From Perilla frutescens (taxonomy: Eukaryota; Streptophyta; Magnoliopsida; Lamiales; Lamiaceae): a stretch of 64,000 nt of DNA. The stretch covers positions 41,110,501 to 41,174,500 of the forward strand of contig BRKX01000004.1 of assembly GCA_026008535.1 (NCBI GenBank). The letters are read 5' to 3'. A program made the position numbers and the translations under genes. This document shows, piece by piece, positions 9,882-21,628 of the stretch. The notes under the pieces were generated by a model. That model saw nothing but the letters and a program-made list of their open reading frames with translations. It had not been told where the DNA came from and ran no database searches. Numbering within the stretch: the stretch's first letter is position 1; each line of letters begins with the position of its first letter.

Positions 9882-12011
9882 TCAAGTTCCCACAAGCGGG
9901 GAAACGGGTATCCCCCATTCTCTTCCCTGAGAATCCATCTCGATTCCTCCATCATCAAACAGGAACTGAATGTGTTCATCTTCAAACCGGAGAGTGAGAA
10001 TCCCCGTGTCTAGGTCGATGTTGGCCCGTCCGGTGCGCAAAAATGGGCGTCCCAAGATGAGAGGAATGCTCTTGTCTTCCTTCATGTCTAGCATCACAAA
10101 GTCCACCAGGAATATGAAATCCTTCACTTTAATCAACACATCCTCTAGAATTCCCTCGGGATGGACCACAGATCGGTCAGCTATCTGCAAATACATGGTT
10201 GTAGGCTTGAGTTTCCCACAGTTCAATCTCTTGAAAAAGGAGAGCGGCATCAGATTGATGCTCACCCCCAAGTCGCATAATGCTCGACCACCTATCTTGT
10301 CTCCAACAGTAATGGGGAGCGTAAAACTCCCTGGATCCTTCATCTTGGCAGGGAGCTTCCTTTGGATGATGGAACTGCAGTTTTCAGGGAGGTGCACAGT
10401 CTCAAACTCCTCTATCTTTTTCTTCTTAGACACAGCATCCTTGAGAAACTTTGCATACTTGGGCATGTGCTGCAGCGCCTCCACCAAAGGAATGTTGATT
10501 TGCACCTTCTTGAATATTTCCAAAAATCTGGAAAACTGTGCATCAACTTTCTGTTTCGAGGTCCTTTGTGAGAATGGGATAGTCACTGTGGGGGAAACTA
10601 TAGGACCCTTTTGAGGACTCCTGATGGTGGAATCCGGCTTGTCGGAAGGCATTTTGGAAGGAATGACTTTGGCGACAGCAATAGGCACAGAAACCTCAGT
10701 GTGCAGACGGATTGCATTGCACTGTTCCTTGGGATTCACTGTGGTGTTGCTAGGAAATTGTCCCGGTTGGTGCTGAATTCCTACAACTGTAGCTAGCTAA
10801 CCCAGTTGCTTCTCGAATATCTTTATTTGCATACTCATGGCACCCATAGTATTTTCCAACTTCTCCACTCTAGCTTGCGACTCCCCCATGAATTTATCGG
10901 TCTTCCCCATGAACGCCATTAATAGATCATCCATCTTTGGCTTCTTCTCATCATTGATTACTCCATTTGTTACAGAGAAGCCAGGAGGGGGTTGCAGTGC
11001 ACCGTTGGGATTCCCATATGAGAGGTTGGATCGGTTACCTTGGTAGAATTGATTCCCGCCTCGGTAATTATTGCCATCATAACCACCTCTCTGATTGATA
11101 TAGTTGACATCGTCAACTGTATTTTCCATGGGATTATCTACACCCGGTCGCGCCATAGCATCAAATCTGCTATTGATCGTGGCATTCAGAGTAGACAGCT
11201 GGGCGGCAAGCTTGGCAATCCGATCACTATCATCAACTGCTGCAGCTCTTTTCAAAATCTTCACTTGTCGATCCCCAGACCACTGATAGCTGTTGGTTGC
11301 CATGTCCTCTATGATCGTCATAGCTTGATCGTGGCCCTTGTTCAACAAAGAGCCGCCAGCAGAGGCATCCAGAAGTTGCTTCAATTCTATGTCACACCCG
11401 TTGTAGAAGATGCAGACTTGATGATCTACCCTAAATCTATGGTTGGGGCACTTCCTCAGCATATCTTGAAACCGTTCCCAAGCCTCATATAATGTCTCAT
11501 CCTCGTATTGACGAAATTGTGTAATTTCACCCTTCAGCTTAAGAGTCAAACCAGGTAGAAAGAATTTGTGCAGGAACTTGTGCGCAAGACTTTCCCAACT
11601 GTCCACAGACCCAGCGGTTAGAGATTGGTACCATTGCTTAGCCGTATCTCATAAAGAGAACGAAAATAGGCGTAAGCAAATGGCGTCATCGGGTACTCCA
11701 TTCATCTTCACTGTACTACAGATCTCTAAGAACTGCGTCAAGTGTGCATTCGGGTCTTCAGTGGCCCGTCCTCCATATTGCTTTTGCTAAACCATGGAGA
11801 CCAATCCCGATTTCAACTCGAAGTTATTCACATTGATCTGGGGACCAGGAATGTCTCCATGGTTAAGTATTGGAACAAAGAGCTCATTAATTGGAGGTGG
11901 CTCTACAGCTCAAGCATCATCTTGCTCTTGCATTCTCCGCTGCATTTCCTCTAACTGTCTCTGCATCTGACGCATCTGTTCAACCGTAACAGGGGCTTAT
12001 TGTTCTGCCAT
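9882..12011 (-). pseudogene. Element C gag-protease polyprotein
   Basis: The frame starts with the ATG at 12011-12009 (MAEQ) and ends at the stop at 9882. The Athila-type Gag core is clear: QWYQSLT, SWESLAHKFLHKFF, RFQDMLRKCPNH and a tail with Asn/Gly-rich repeats near 11050. Protease follows with ALCDLGVSINLMP (about 10270-10310), where Asp-Leu-Gly replaces Asp-Ser-Gly as in other Athila proteases, and LGRPFLRT near 10030. Stops occur after MAEQ, near 11925, near 11790, near 11650 and near 10797. No RT follows: the frame ends with PVSPLVGT and a stop. It is therefore a Gag-protease element with nonsense mutations. Confidence 0.85.
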
Positions 12012-12232
12012 GTCTCTTCTTCTTCTTGCGTTGTTATGCTGAACAGTAGCTTCAATCTCAGGATTGAATTCTTCTAGAGATCCTCCCTAAGATCGTGTAT
12101 GCATACACAACCTAATTACAATAAAAAGAAGATTATAAAATTTTAAAACAAAATAGACTAAAGACTGAAAAATAAATGTCTAGATTAACACAAGAAATTA
12201 AATCTAAATAATAGCAAATAAAAAAAATTAAA

Positions 12233-12250
12233 TCCCCGGCAACGGCGCCA
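12233..12250 (-). promoter_or_regulatory. Element C primer binding site (tRNA-Asp)
   Basis: On the minus strand this reads TGGCGCCGTTGCCGGGGA, an 18-base match to the complement of the plant tRNA-Asp 3' end. It lies 6 bases inside the right LTR. This is the primer type known from Athila-group elements. The leader from 12012 to 12232 is A/T-rich and otherwise featureless. Confidence 0.92.
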
Positions 12251-13499
12251 AAAACTTATTCGATATTTATTTTCACCTAAACTGCAAGTGTATAGCGAGG
12301 CTTATAGGATAGCGGTCAACAAGGTCGTATCCACAGAGATTTAATGATTAATCTGCTAGTTATTCAATTTAACCCCTCGCAGTTATCTAGACTATCAAAC
12401 ATGGTTGGATTTAACTAATAAAAAACTAAAGATAATAAATAAAATAAATCACCACAGCAGAAATCAACACAGATAAATCAAACACTGAAGAAAAAGACAC
12501 ATTCTAGGATTGGATAATCATTATTTAATCCATTCTCTTAATCAATCCATTTAATTTCTATGTTGCGGTTTAAATCATGCTAGAACAATCACTCATGTAT
12601 TCTAAACCTTCTCTCGAAGCGCCTAGATTATAGATCACACAACAAATATTAACGTCTCCGTTCAATACCTATTATTTAACTCCTAATGGTTCCAAAGATT
12701 TATTATTCGCTAAATTAATCGCAACTCTCTCAAGTGATATTGACTAACCAGTTAATTATTCCAGATCTTGTATTTAAACTCATCTCTCGAATTATGGATT
12801 AACACATCAAATTGTATCATTTAGTGATCAAGTAAATAATACAGATAAAACAGGAATAATCAAAACATAATTAAATCATAGACACCAAATAATATGAATC
12901 AAAAGAACTTCATAAATAAATCATAATCCAACCCTAGAATACTAGGGTTTTAGCTATCCATGGCAAAATAAACAACTAAAACAATCCACAAAATAAACAT
13001 TGTATTCTAAGAATAAAGTAAATAAAACCCGGAGATTCTATATTGGCTTTGGTCTTGAACACTCTTGAATCCTTTGGTCTTGTTCTTCGCGTCTTCTTTT
13101 CTCTGCAGCAACTCTCTATTGGTAATTTTTAGGTAGGAGGAATTGTCTGTAATTTTCGTGCATTGAATCCCTTAAATACCAAGTTAAAAAAAGCCCAAAA
13201 TAGGTCAAAAATCGGACAGGCCCGCTGCATTCGTGACCTCACTCTCGACCCAGTCACCCGCGACTCGGGTCGCGAGTCCACATAGCAATACGTGGCGCTG
13301 ACGTGGTAGAAAATTCATGACCAACCTTGAAATTCACGACCAGGTCGTGAGTAAAACAAAGGAGAACCCTGCCTCTGTCGCGCCGTGCAGAAAAAGGGAA
13401 AAGTGTGATTCGCGACCCCCCGGGTCGCGAGTCCGGTTGCGGGTATTTCCACTACTACAATTATTCAAATAGACAACACCAAAACGACAACACTTTCAC

Positions 13500-13800
13500 T
13501 TGGAAACCGTTGTATTTTTTGAATTTTACAACGGTTTTTGAAAAAACCGTTGTATTTATGTCTGCTTGTTTGGCAAATGACATCGGTTTTGATTAAACCG
13601 TTGTGCTTGTGCATTGTAATTTTGAGAGTAGACAACAGTTATTAAACAACGTTTATTAAAACTGATGTGGATTAGATATTTTGGAATAGACGTCGGTTTT
13701 ATAACTGTTGTATATATTTGATATTTTCTTAGACAACAATTTCTCTAAGAACCGTTGTTTTATATGTAGTTAATATACACAATTGTTTTAGAAGTGTTGT
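13500..13800. repeat. CACTA subterminal repeats, left side
   Basis: Several direct and inverted copies of acaacggtt / aaccgttgt occur here. One near-palindromic pair at about 13529-13554 reads acaacggttttt and aaaaaccgttgt. The right-end counterpart is at 16790-17150. Such arrays are typical transposase-binding regions of CACTA elements. Confidence 0.75.
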
Positions 13801-14199
13801 AATTATATGTTGTCATTTAAAAATGATTTTTTAGCAATTAAAGATTAGTTAATGCAATGCTAAAAAAAGATTAGTTAATGTATATTTTTATATTCCATTT
13901 AATGTAAGACATTTTTTTGTAACAATATAAAAACGTTTTATTATGACAATCACCATAATTTAAATAAGTTAGAAGAATGTGAAAAAAATAACTATATAGT
14001 TGGATTTATAAAAATTAAGTTTACCTTCAAATAAAATCTTATTAAAAGTAAATTCATGCCAACAGGTTAAATATATACACAAATCAAGTACTTTATAATA
14101 AACTGATTGTATTCTATTTTAATTATAATAATTATTTTATATTGGAAATACTTTTTAATTGTTTTAATTGTTTTTATGGTAAATTATAAATGATCCTCC

Positions 14200-16560
14200 C
14201 CAAATTGAAACTCAAACACGTCTCTACAGTTTACTTTTAAATCCCAATTCTGAAATAAAATCGCCAGCACCCAGCGCAGGAAGCCCTAGTCGCCGCCCCT
14301 TGCTGAGTTGCCGTTCTATCTTCGAACTCGGACTGCTCCATCGCTCCGCACCGCTCCTGTCTTGCCTCCACGCCGCCGCCGTCATCATCGCCACGACATC
14401 ACCCGGTAATTCGTATTTCAATTATTTTATTGATTAAATAATATTACAACTTCATATACAAATAATATTAATTTCAATGCGAGCTCAATGCCTAAATCAC
14501 GTAGATAAGTAAACTGGAAAAAAATTAAATAATATTGAATTTTTTCTTGAACTTTTATGTTCCCAGATTTAATAATATTCCACAATTTGTATCCAATTGC
14601 ACCCGCAAACAAAATGTTATTTTGGATACGGGTAATCGACTGAACATCATTGGTGGGTGTTTGGTACAATGGTGGTGCGTGGTGGGTCGGTGATTAGTCG
14701 GTGAAGTCAAGGAACTTCAGTGAAATTGGTTACAAGGTGGTCGGTTCGTCCGAGTCATCCCTGCTAAATACTGTTGAGTAATCATAGTTTTATTAAATAT
14801 TTTCTTAGCCTTTTCTTATAACAAAATGTAGCTTTTTCGCAATTATAATTATACTTATCTACACTTCAGGTTCTATAACATTTGAATCAATTTTTCTTCA
14901 ATACTTCTGAATATCTAGTTGGTTAATATTTGTGCTAAAATGATATATTTAATATATTTGGATTAACTTTACATGATTGTCATAAATATAAACTTGAAGT
15001 AATTTGAAGTTCAGAAGCAATGTCTATGTGTTGCATCAATGGTTTTCTCAACTATTATATTACTTATAAATTATACCTATTTTACCCGTTAATTCTCTAT
15101 ACGTATAATAATTAATTATCCATGATTCTAGAATCCATTTGCAGAGATATATAGAGTACATGTTACTTTGTGCATTCTTTTATGCATGTCATCGTTTTAT
15201 ACCATGTTCTTTTATAGGCTATAGTCATATTCATTTTCTCTCTTTGTTGATTTTCTTTTGTTATGGTTTTTAATATAACTCTTTTCTATTTTCTCTTTTT
15301 CATAAGTTTTTATTTGAATAGAGAAATCACCTGCACATCTTGGCATGGTAGAACTTGACTTTTTAAACTTAACTATTATTTTCTCTCTTTTTCATTAGTT
15401 TTTATTTGAATAGAGAGAACCAACCTAAACAAACTATATACTGCTAACAAATGTGTCTTCTCAATATAAAATTTCATTTATGTAAGATATATCTAAATGT
15501 AGTCTTCCACTCGAAATTCAATTTTTAAGATTGGAGTGCATATTGTTCTTTGAGGCATACAAATTATGTTGATAAGTGCTGGATACATTAGATTAATACC
15601 ATGACCAAATAAAGGGAAAATAAATAAGTTATCTGATCTTTAAAGTTTAAACTGAAATTCTCTTTTGATATCCTTTTCCCTCTTATGTTTGATTATTACT
15701 TCCTGACAAACTTAATTGGAGTTATGGTTGGATGGGTTCCAGATTGGTGGACAGACAAGCTTGAGACATGTTGTGAAATTCAATAAGGCAATTTTTTAAA
15801 AATTTATTTAGGTAGTTAATATATTTTTTTAAAGTAGAGAGTTCTATAACTAAATTATGAAACATGATATTATGTCTCCTTCAAAAATTAATTGCATTTA
15901 ATCTTGAATTTGTTCACTGAAGGGGGAAACGCTTGGAGTCCTACAAACTCCTCACAGTTTCCTTACATGATGTACAAGGACGTGACAATATAAATTTTTG
16001 GCTGATATATTTCTCAGGTATGTAATTTTGTTCTTTACTATATATAATGAATGCCTCGTGAATCAAATAGACAAAATCTACAATCATACTTTGATCCTAA
16101 CATTTTTCTACTAAAATTTTGTTTTATCCCAAGATGGTCATTATTGTTGCCCAATAGTAAATGCACTAGTCATTTTGTCTATATTCTTTTGTACTTCTTG
16201 TTGAGAGATTCTATTATATAAGGGGTGTGTGGATTGGAAATTGATGGATTTTAACTAAAGAATGTGATGCATACATACATACATACATACATATATATTA
16301 GAAATGGTGTATGTATAGATGTCAAACTATATATATATATAATGTGTATAGATGACAAACTATAGTAATAACTACATACTATTGGATTTTGATACTCTTG
16401 TAGACTTGTTCAAATATTGGGTTCGTGTTTTATTTGTTTTTTGTCATCAACTTAAATGTCGTTTGTATGAATGCAGGTGGAGAAGAATTTAACATTGTTG
16501 CACTAATGGTTGACATTTGAATGTAAACACCTCGTCAAGACTCAATCAAAGTTGCAATTA
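14200..16560 (+). pseudogene. Gene-like exon fragments carried in D
   Basis: A GC-rich block (14260-14405), quite unlike its AT-rich surroundings, ends at a plausible donor (cccg|gtaatt). Later candidate exons lie near 15715-15785 (frame with GWVPDWWTDKLETC) and 15921-16018 (about 33 open codons ending at a gt donor). The last begins near 16476 after a tgcag acceptor and stops soon after. The pattern suggests a captured host gene fragment or the element's own spliced transcript. I do not recognise the product. The minus-strand frame at 14224-14421 is probably a shadow. Confidence 0.35.
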
Positions 16561-16789
16561 GTGGGAGCTTCTAGTACAAATATTTTTGTTTTTTTGGCTT
16601 TGTTAAACTATTTAGGATGATTTGTGATTATGATTGTGATGAAATGTAAACAGATATTTGTATATATTTTTTTATATAATCTTGGTAATATTGATTAATT
16701 GATTTATTACATGCATTTAAAAGTTTAAAATTATCAAATAACAACACTAATAAAAAAATAATTATAATTTATTAAAAAAAAAAAATACA

Positions 16790-17150
16790 ACCGTTTTTAA
16801 TATTAACTGTTGTCTGACAAGAAAGAGTACTGCGCACAATGCACTTAAAAGACAACGGTTATAGTTCACAACTGTTGTGTAACCTTGTCATATTACAACG
16901 GGTTTATGCAAAAACTGTCATCTATCATTCGTTTATAGGCATTGAAAGACAACAATTTTCGAAGAAACCGTTGTCGATTCTAGCAAATTTACAACGGTTA
17001 ATTTTTTCACAACGGCTATGCACCGTTGTCTAGTGCACAACTACAACGGTCACAAACCGTTGTCAATTTTCACACAAAAAGACAACGGGACTATACACAA
17101 CGGTTCTGAAGAGCAAATTACAACGGTGATAAACCGATGTCTATTAACAT
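16790..17150. repeat. CACTA subterminal repeats, right side
   Basis: A dense run of acaacggtt / aaccgttgt units mirrors the left end and leads into the terminal inverted repeat at 17163. The 64-residue frame at 16839-17033 is a product of these repeats and is not a gene. Confidence 0.75.
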
Positions 17151-17457
17151 ATTTGTAGTAGTGGTTCCCAGTTCCGGCAGCCTCTCACTGTTTTGCTTCG
17201 TTCTCACTCGTTTCTCATCCGATTGACCCGATTCTTTTTGCACCGCGTTCCTAACTTGATTTTCTATCTTTCTAAGGTGCTCCCACACTCATTTGAGGTC
17301 CACACAAAAAATGGTATTAATTCCCTTCACAATGAACAAACACGTGACATTGCACAAAACATAGAAAACTATGCAAAACTCAACACTTCATGCATGCAAT
17401 GCCCATCAAATACCACTCAAATGTACCTCAAAATACATGCAAAATATGAGGTTATCA

Positions 17458-18030
17458 AGAGGCAAAGGAGATGGAGTTTTGGAACCTAAAGCAAAAAAAT
17501 AAGACAGTGTCGGAATACGACAGGGAGTTCAATCAATTATCAAGGCATGCTCCATATGTAGTGGACATGGACAAGAAAGCACGTAAGTTCAAGAAAGGAC
17601 TTAGATTTGAGATTGGCATAGCCCTCGCTGGGTAAGAAGACATGTCTTATGCCCGAACCTTATCCAAAGCCTTAAGCATAGAAGCCATTATCCCTCGAGA
17701 GAAAGTTCAATCCCCTCAATCAGCTAATGATCCAAAGGGAAAGAGAAAGTGGGAAGGAGGAAGAAGAGATGATAGAGGAAAGAAACCCCACTGGCAAAGC
17801 CGAGAATCAGGAGTGCCCCACAATCAGCCTGACAACACCCCTAGCCTTAGGCCGTGTCAAAAGTACGGAAGGACGCATCTTAGGTTCTCCCGAGCAAATC
17901 AAACCGGGTGCTACAACTGTGGTGAGGAGGGACACTTCAAGAGAGAGTGTCCTAAAGGAAATAACAGACGATCCCAAACACCACAACAACCCCGGTACCC
18001 ACAGCCGCTTCAGTAATTTCCTAGAAATCA
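17458..18030 (+). pseudogene. Element B gag, 3' portion with zinc knuckle
   Basis: Gag resumes after element C's duplication with EAKEMEFWNLKQK and QFNQLSRHAPYVVD-type sequence. It becomes basic (KGKRKWEGGRRDDRGKKP) and contains one CCHC zinc knuckle, CYNCGEEGHFKRECPK, starting at 17909. That module binds RNA during packaging. A stop near 17635 and another at 18014-18016 break the frame. The stretch from 18031 to 18199 is a Gln/Pro-rich linker with stops. Confidence 0.82.
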
Positions 18031-18199
18031 GCCATGGCTGCAGCAAGGAAGACCTCAGGGTCAAAAGTTAGGAATGAATCCAAGGCAGAACTAAGGATGA
18101 GATCAAAGGTCTAATCCAGGACAAAGGCTGGCTCAGCCAGCTCGTACTTATGCTTTCAATCAGCAGCAAGCTGCTAAGGCCCCAGGTAATCTAGCAGGT

Positions 18200-18466
18200 A
18201 TGATTACCCTCTTCAAGACGCCCATTTTAGCCCTTTTTGATACTGGAGCATCGCATTTATTTATAGCAGAGTCTGTCTATAAGAAACTGAAGATAAAACC
18301 TGAGAACGCTGAGAATGCTCTTGAGATAAGTATTCCTTCTAGAAAAAGAATGATGTCTAGGAAGATCTGCTCTAACATAGAATTGAACATAGAAGGGGAA
18401 ACCTTTAAGTCAAATCTTTATGTGATAAGGATTCAGGACTTCGATATAATCCTAGGAATGGATTAG
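18200..18466 (+). pseudogene. Element B aspartic protease
   Basis: This is the retroviral-type protease that would cut the polyprotein. ALFDTGASHLFI carries the catalytic Asp (codon 18239-18241) in a normal D-T-G context, and the later IILGMD segment matches the family's conserved strand. A stop at 18464-18466 replaces the Trp expected after GMD and separates it from RT. Confidence 0.8.
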
Positions 18467-19520
18467 TTAACCTCAGCTTATACCTTCATAAGCTATCCTG
18501 AAAGGGAAGTAGTGTTTCGACCACCCGAGAAACCCGAGGTGAAGATCTACAGATCAAGGCTGGGAACCAAAGTCCTAGTGATATCCACCCTGAAGGCCAC
18601 AAAGATGATAAGGAAGAATAGCTGCCAAGCATTTTTAGTTAACCTGATAAGGAAAGAGGAAGAAGAGCTTTCAATTGAAGATGTTCCAGTCGTAAGAGAA
18701 TACCCCGACGTATTTCCAAAAGAGCTGACAGGACTACATCCAGACAAGCAGGTGGAGTTCACCATCAAGTTGGAACTAGGAGCCGCCCCAGCTTCAAAAG
18801 CCCCCTACAGAATGGTGCCAAAGGAGTTGCAAGAACTCAAGGTTCAACTGCAAGACTTATTATACCTAGGTTTTATCCAACCTAGTGTGTCGCCTTAGGG
18901 AGCTCCAATCTTGTTCGTGAAAAAGAAGGATGACACATTAAGAATGTGTATCGACTATAGAGAGCTTAATAAGATGACCATAAAGAATCGATACCCTCTC
19001 CTAAGAATAGATGATCTCTTTGATCAGCTTAAGGGAGCAAGTGTCTTCTCTAAAATAGACTTAAGATCTGGGTATCATCAGTTGAAGATCCGAAAGGAGG
19101 ATATTCCTAAGACTTCTTTTAGGACTCGCTATGGACATTATGAGTTTGTGGTAATGCCATTCGGATTGACCAACGCCCCAGCAGTGTTCATGGATTTAAT
19201 GAACTGGGTTTTTCACCCGTATCTAGATAAGTTTGCTCTAATTTTTATAGATGATATTCTCATCTATTCCAAGGACGAAGAGGAGCATCAAGAGCACCTC
19301 AGAGTGGTGCTGGAGACATTAAGAAGAGAAAGGCTTTACGCTAAGTTTAGTAAGTGTGAGTTTTGGCTCAAGAAAGTTATGTTTTTAGGTCATATAGTTT
19401 CAAAAGAAGGAATCAAGGTGGATCGCGCCAAGATTGAAGCTGTAAGCAACTGGAAGTCTCCAAGGAACATAAATAAGATAAGAAGTTTTCTAGGACTGGC
19501 TGGATATTATCGGTGATTCA
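18467..19520 (+). pseudogene. Element B reverse transcriptase
   Basis: This is the RT domain of a chromovirus: a linker (EYPDVFPKELTGLHPDKQVEF), then LFVKKKDDTLRMCIDYRELN, SKIDLRSGYHQ with the first catalytic Asp, and FIDDILIYS with the Asp pair at 19250-19255. All three catalytic aspartates are kept. The stop at 18896-18898 replaces a conserved Trp, and the TGA at 19514-19516 replaces a conserved Arg. The frame is otherwise nearly continuous, so decay seems to be by point mutation. Confidence 0.87.
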
Positions 19521-20140
19521 TCGAAGGATTCTTGACTATATCTAAGCCCATGACGTGATTGCTAAAGAAGGACTCCAAGTTCAAGTGGACGCCTGAGTGC
19601 GAGGAAAGTTTCTAAACTTTGAAGAAGATGCTAACCACGGCCCCAGTGTTGGACATTCCGGAAGGGAATTAAGATTTCATGGTTTACACAGATGAGTCGA
19701 AGAAAGGATTAGGATGCGTGCTGATGCAAAGAGGAAAGATGATTGCTTGTGCTTTGAGGCAGCTTAAGAATCACGAGCAGAACTACCCTACACATGACTT
19801 AGAGCTAGCAGCAGTCGTTCATGTACTAAAGATCTGAAGGCACTATCTCTACGGAACTAAGTGTGAGATCTTCTCATATCACAAGAGCTTGAAGTATTTC
19901 TTCGAGCAAAAGGATCTTAACATGAGACAGAGAAGATGGCTAGAACTTGTAAAGGATTATGACTGCACGATTCACTACCACCCAGGCAAGGCGAATGTGG
20001 TAGCAGATCCCCTAAGTAGGAAAGAGAACGCAGAGCTAGGACTCATTTTAGTCCTGGAGAGTCTTCGCAAGGAGTTCGAGAAGTTAAGGATCGAGGTGCT
20101 AACACCACTTGAGAGACCATTCAAGCTCAAGTTGCCATGA
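19521..20140 (+). pseudogene. Element B RNase H and connection region
   Basis: The order matches Ty3/gypsy RNase H: KWTPECEESF, VYTDESKKGLGCVLMQ (first catalytic Asp), THDLELAAVVHVLKI and RHYLYGTKCEIF, ending in YHPGKANVVADPLSRK. At least four stops lie within 19556-19840. One position where the family has a conserved DHKSLKYF now reads YHKSLKYF, a loss of an active-site Asp. It is inactive. Confidence 0.82.
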
Positions 20141-21591
20141 TAATCACTCAGCCCGACCTAAGGCAAAGGATAATTGAAGCCCAGAGAGGAGAAGAGTTTC
20201 TCTAAAAGAAAAGATTAGAAACACGATCAGATAGCTCACAAGATTTTGCGGAAGCCGCCGATAACGTGCTCTTATTCAAAGGAAAGTTTTGTGTGCCAGG
20301 CAAGGAAGAACTAAATGAGGAAATCATGTGTGAAGTACATGACACGTCCTATACAGCACATCCCAGAAGCACCAAGATGTAACAAGACCTCAAGAGGAAC
20401 TTCTGGTGGAATAACATGAAGAGAGAGATAGCCGCCTTCGTGGAAAGGTGTTTAAACTGTCAGCAAGTAAAGGCTTTGCATAAAAAACCTTCTAGTTTGC
20501 TTTAATCCTTAGAAATTCCTGAATAGAAGTGGGATCATATCAATATGGACTTTGTCGTAGGTTTGCCCAAGTCTAAGCGGGGGAATACCGCTATTTGGGT
20601 AATCATTGATCGATTATCTAAATCAACACATTTTGTTGCTATTAAACTGACAGATGGGCTAGATCAATTAGCCCAGCTGTATGTTAAGGAAGTTGTGCAT
20701 TTGCACGGAGTGCCGGTTTCGATTACATCAGATCGTGATACGAGATTTACGTTAAGATTCTAGAGGAGCATACAAGAAGCAATGAGGTCAAAGCTCAATT
20801 TCAGCACAACATTTCATCCTCAAACGGATGGTCAGTCTGAAAGGACTATCCAGATTCTAGAAGACATGCTTAGAGGAATAGTTATTGATCAATGAAGCAA
20901 TTGGGAGGAATTACTACCATTGGTAGATTTTGCGTACAACAACAACTACCAGTCATCAATTGGCATGATCCCTTATGAAGCCCTGTACGGAAGGAAGTGT
21001 AGATCATCCTTGTATTGGGACGAAGTTGGAGAGAGAAGGATACTTGGGCCTGAAATGGTCCAGGAAGCTGTCTAGAAGATCGAGCTTATTCGTCAACGAA
21101 TTAAGGAGGCTCAAGATAGACAAAAGGATTATGCGGATGAGAGAAGAGCGGAGCTCAGTTTCAACGTTGGAGATAAAGTATTCTTGAAGGTGTCTCCGTC
21201 AAGAGGAGTAGTTCATTTTGGCAAACGAAGCAAGTTAAGGCCTAGATTTATTGTACCTTTCGAGATCCTAGAAAAGGTGAATGAAGTAGCCTACAGGTTG
21301 GACTTACAACCCAACTTGAGTAGCATTCATGACATCTTTCATGTCTCAATGTTGAGAAAGTACGTGTTTGATCCAAAGCACGTGATTAGCAAGGAGGAGA
21401 TAGTACTGAATGAGGACTTAGCATATGAAGAGAAGCCCCAGGCCATTGTGGATCGAAAGATCCAGAAGTTGAGGAACAACGAGATCAGTCTTCTGAAAGT
21501 AATTTGGAACCATCATGGTTCGGAGGAGGCAATCTGGGAGCTTGAATCCGAGTTGCTCAAGAAGTACCCTGATATCGTCTATCATGGTTAG
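20141..21591 (+). pseudogene. Element B integrase with chromodomain-like C-terminus
   Basis: The zinc-binding part (HDTSYTAHP...CLNCQQVK) precedes the catalytic core. The core keeps the DDE residues in MDFVVGLP, SDRDTRF and QSERTIQ. The C-terminal part has GDKVFLKVSP, FEILEKVNEVAYRLDL and HDIFHVSMLRKY. The end, IWNHHGSEEAIWELESEL, matches the chromodomain tail of plant chromoviruses, which directs insertion into heterochromatin. Stops lie near 20380, 20503, 20524, 20761, 20893 and 21073. The last 135 codons (21184-21591) are open. Confidence 0.87.
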
Positions 21592-21612
21592 TAAATTTCG
21601 GGAAGAAATTTC

Positions 21613-21628
21613 TTTAAGGAGGGTAGGA
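21613..21628 (+). promoter_or_regulatory. Element B polypurine tract
   Basis: The purine-rich sequence taaggagggtagga lies right before the 3' LTR and fits the plus-strand DNA primer site. Confidence 0.75.

Larger units (their letters stand above)
13450..17163. mobile_element. Element D: CACTA (En/Spm-like) transposon, non-autonomous
   Basis: This 3.7-kb insertion has terminal inverted repeats starting cactactacaa and ending ttgtagtagtg, the CACTA hallmark. The flanking 3-bp repeat ttc (13447-13449 and 17165-17167) fits a CACTA target duplication, although one extra g (17164) separates the right end from it. Both ends are packed with inverted copies of acaacggttt (13500-13800 and 16790-17150), the subterminal repeats to which CACTA transposases bind. 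No transposase frame is visible, so it would move only with help. The interior is AT-rich with gene-like exon fragments. Confidence 0.85.
6755..17457 (-). mobile_element. Element C: non-autonomous Athila-like retrotransposon (Gag-protease only)
   Basis: This minus-strand LTR element is flanked by a perfect 5-bp target duplication, agagg, at 6750-6754 and 17458-17462. It has a left (3') LTR 6755-8259, polypurine tract 8260-8272, a long 3' noncoding region, a gag-protease frame 12011-9882, and a tRNA-Asp primer site 12233-12250. The right (5') LTR is 12257-17457, which holds transposon D. There is no RT, RNase H or integrase, so it would need enzymes in trans. Gag sequence, primer site and 3' region place it with Athila. 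The two LTRs look highly similar by eye, so it is younger than B. Confidence 0.9.
12257..17457 (-). repeat. Element C 5' LTR (right), interrupted by D
   Basis: This LTR runs 12257-13449, is interrupted by transposon D, and resumes at 17165-17457, ending gttatca. Its first bases read tattcgat where the left LTR has tgttcggt. Alignment to the left LTR confirms that removing D and one ttc restores a continuous LTR. Confidence 0.9.

Noticed and set aside
9970..10614. 214-codon plus-strand ORF
   Set aside because: It is the antisense shadow of the protease frame of element C, which has clear homology on the minus strand.
12233..12250. Sequence identical to the end of tRNA-Asp, possible tRNA gene
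   Set aside because: Only the last 18 bases are present, beside an LTR, so it is a primer binding site and not a tRNA gene.
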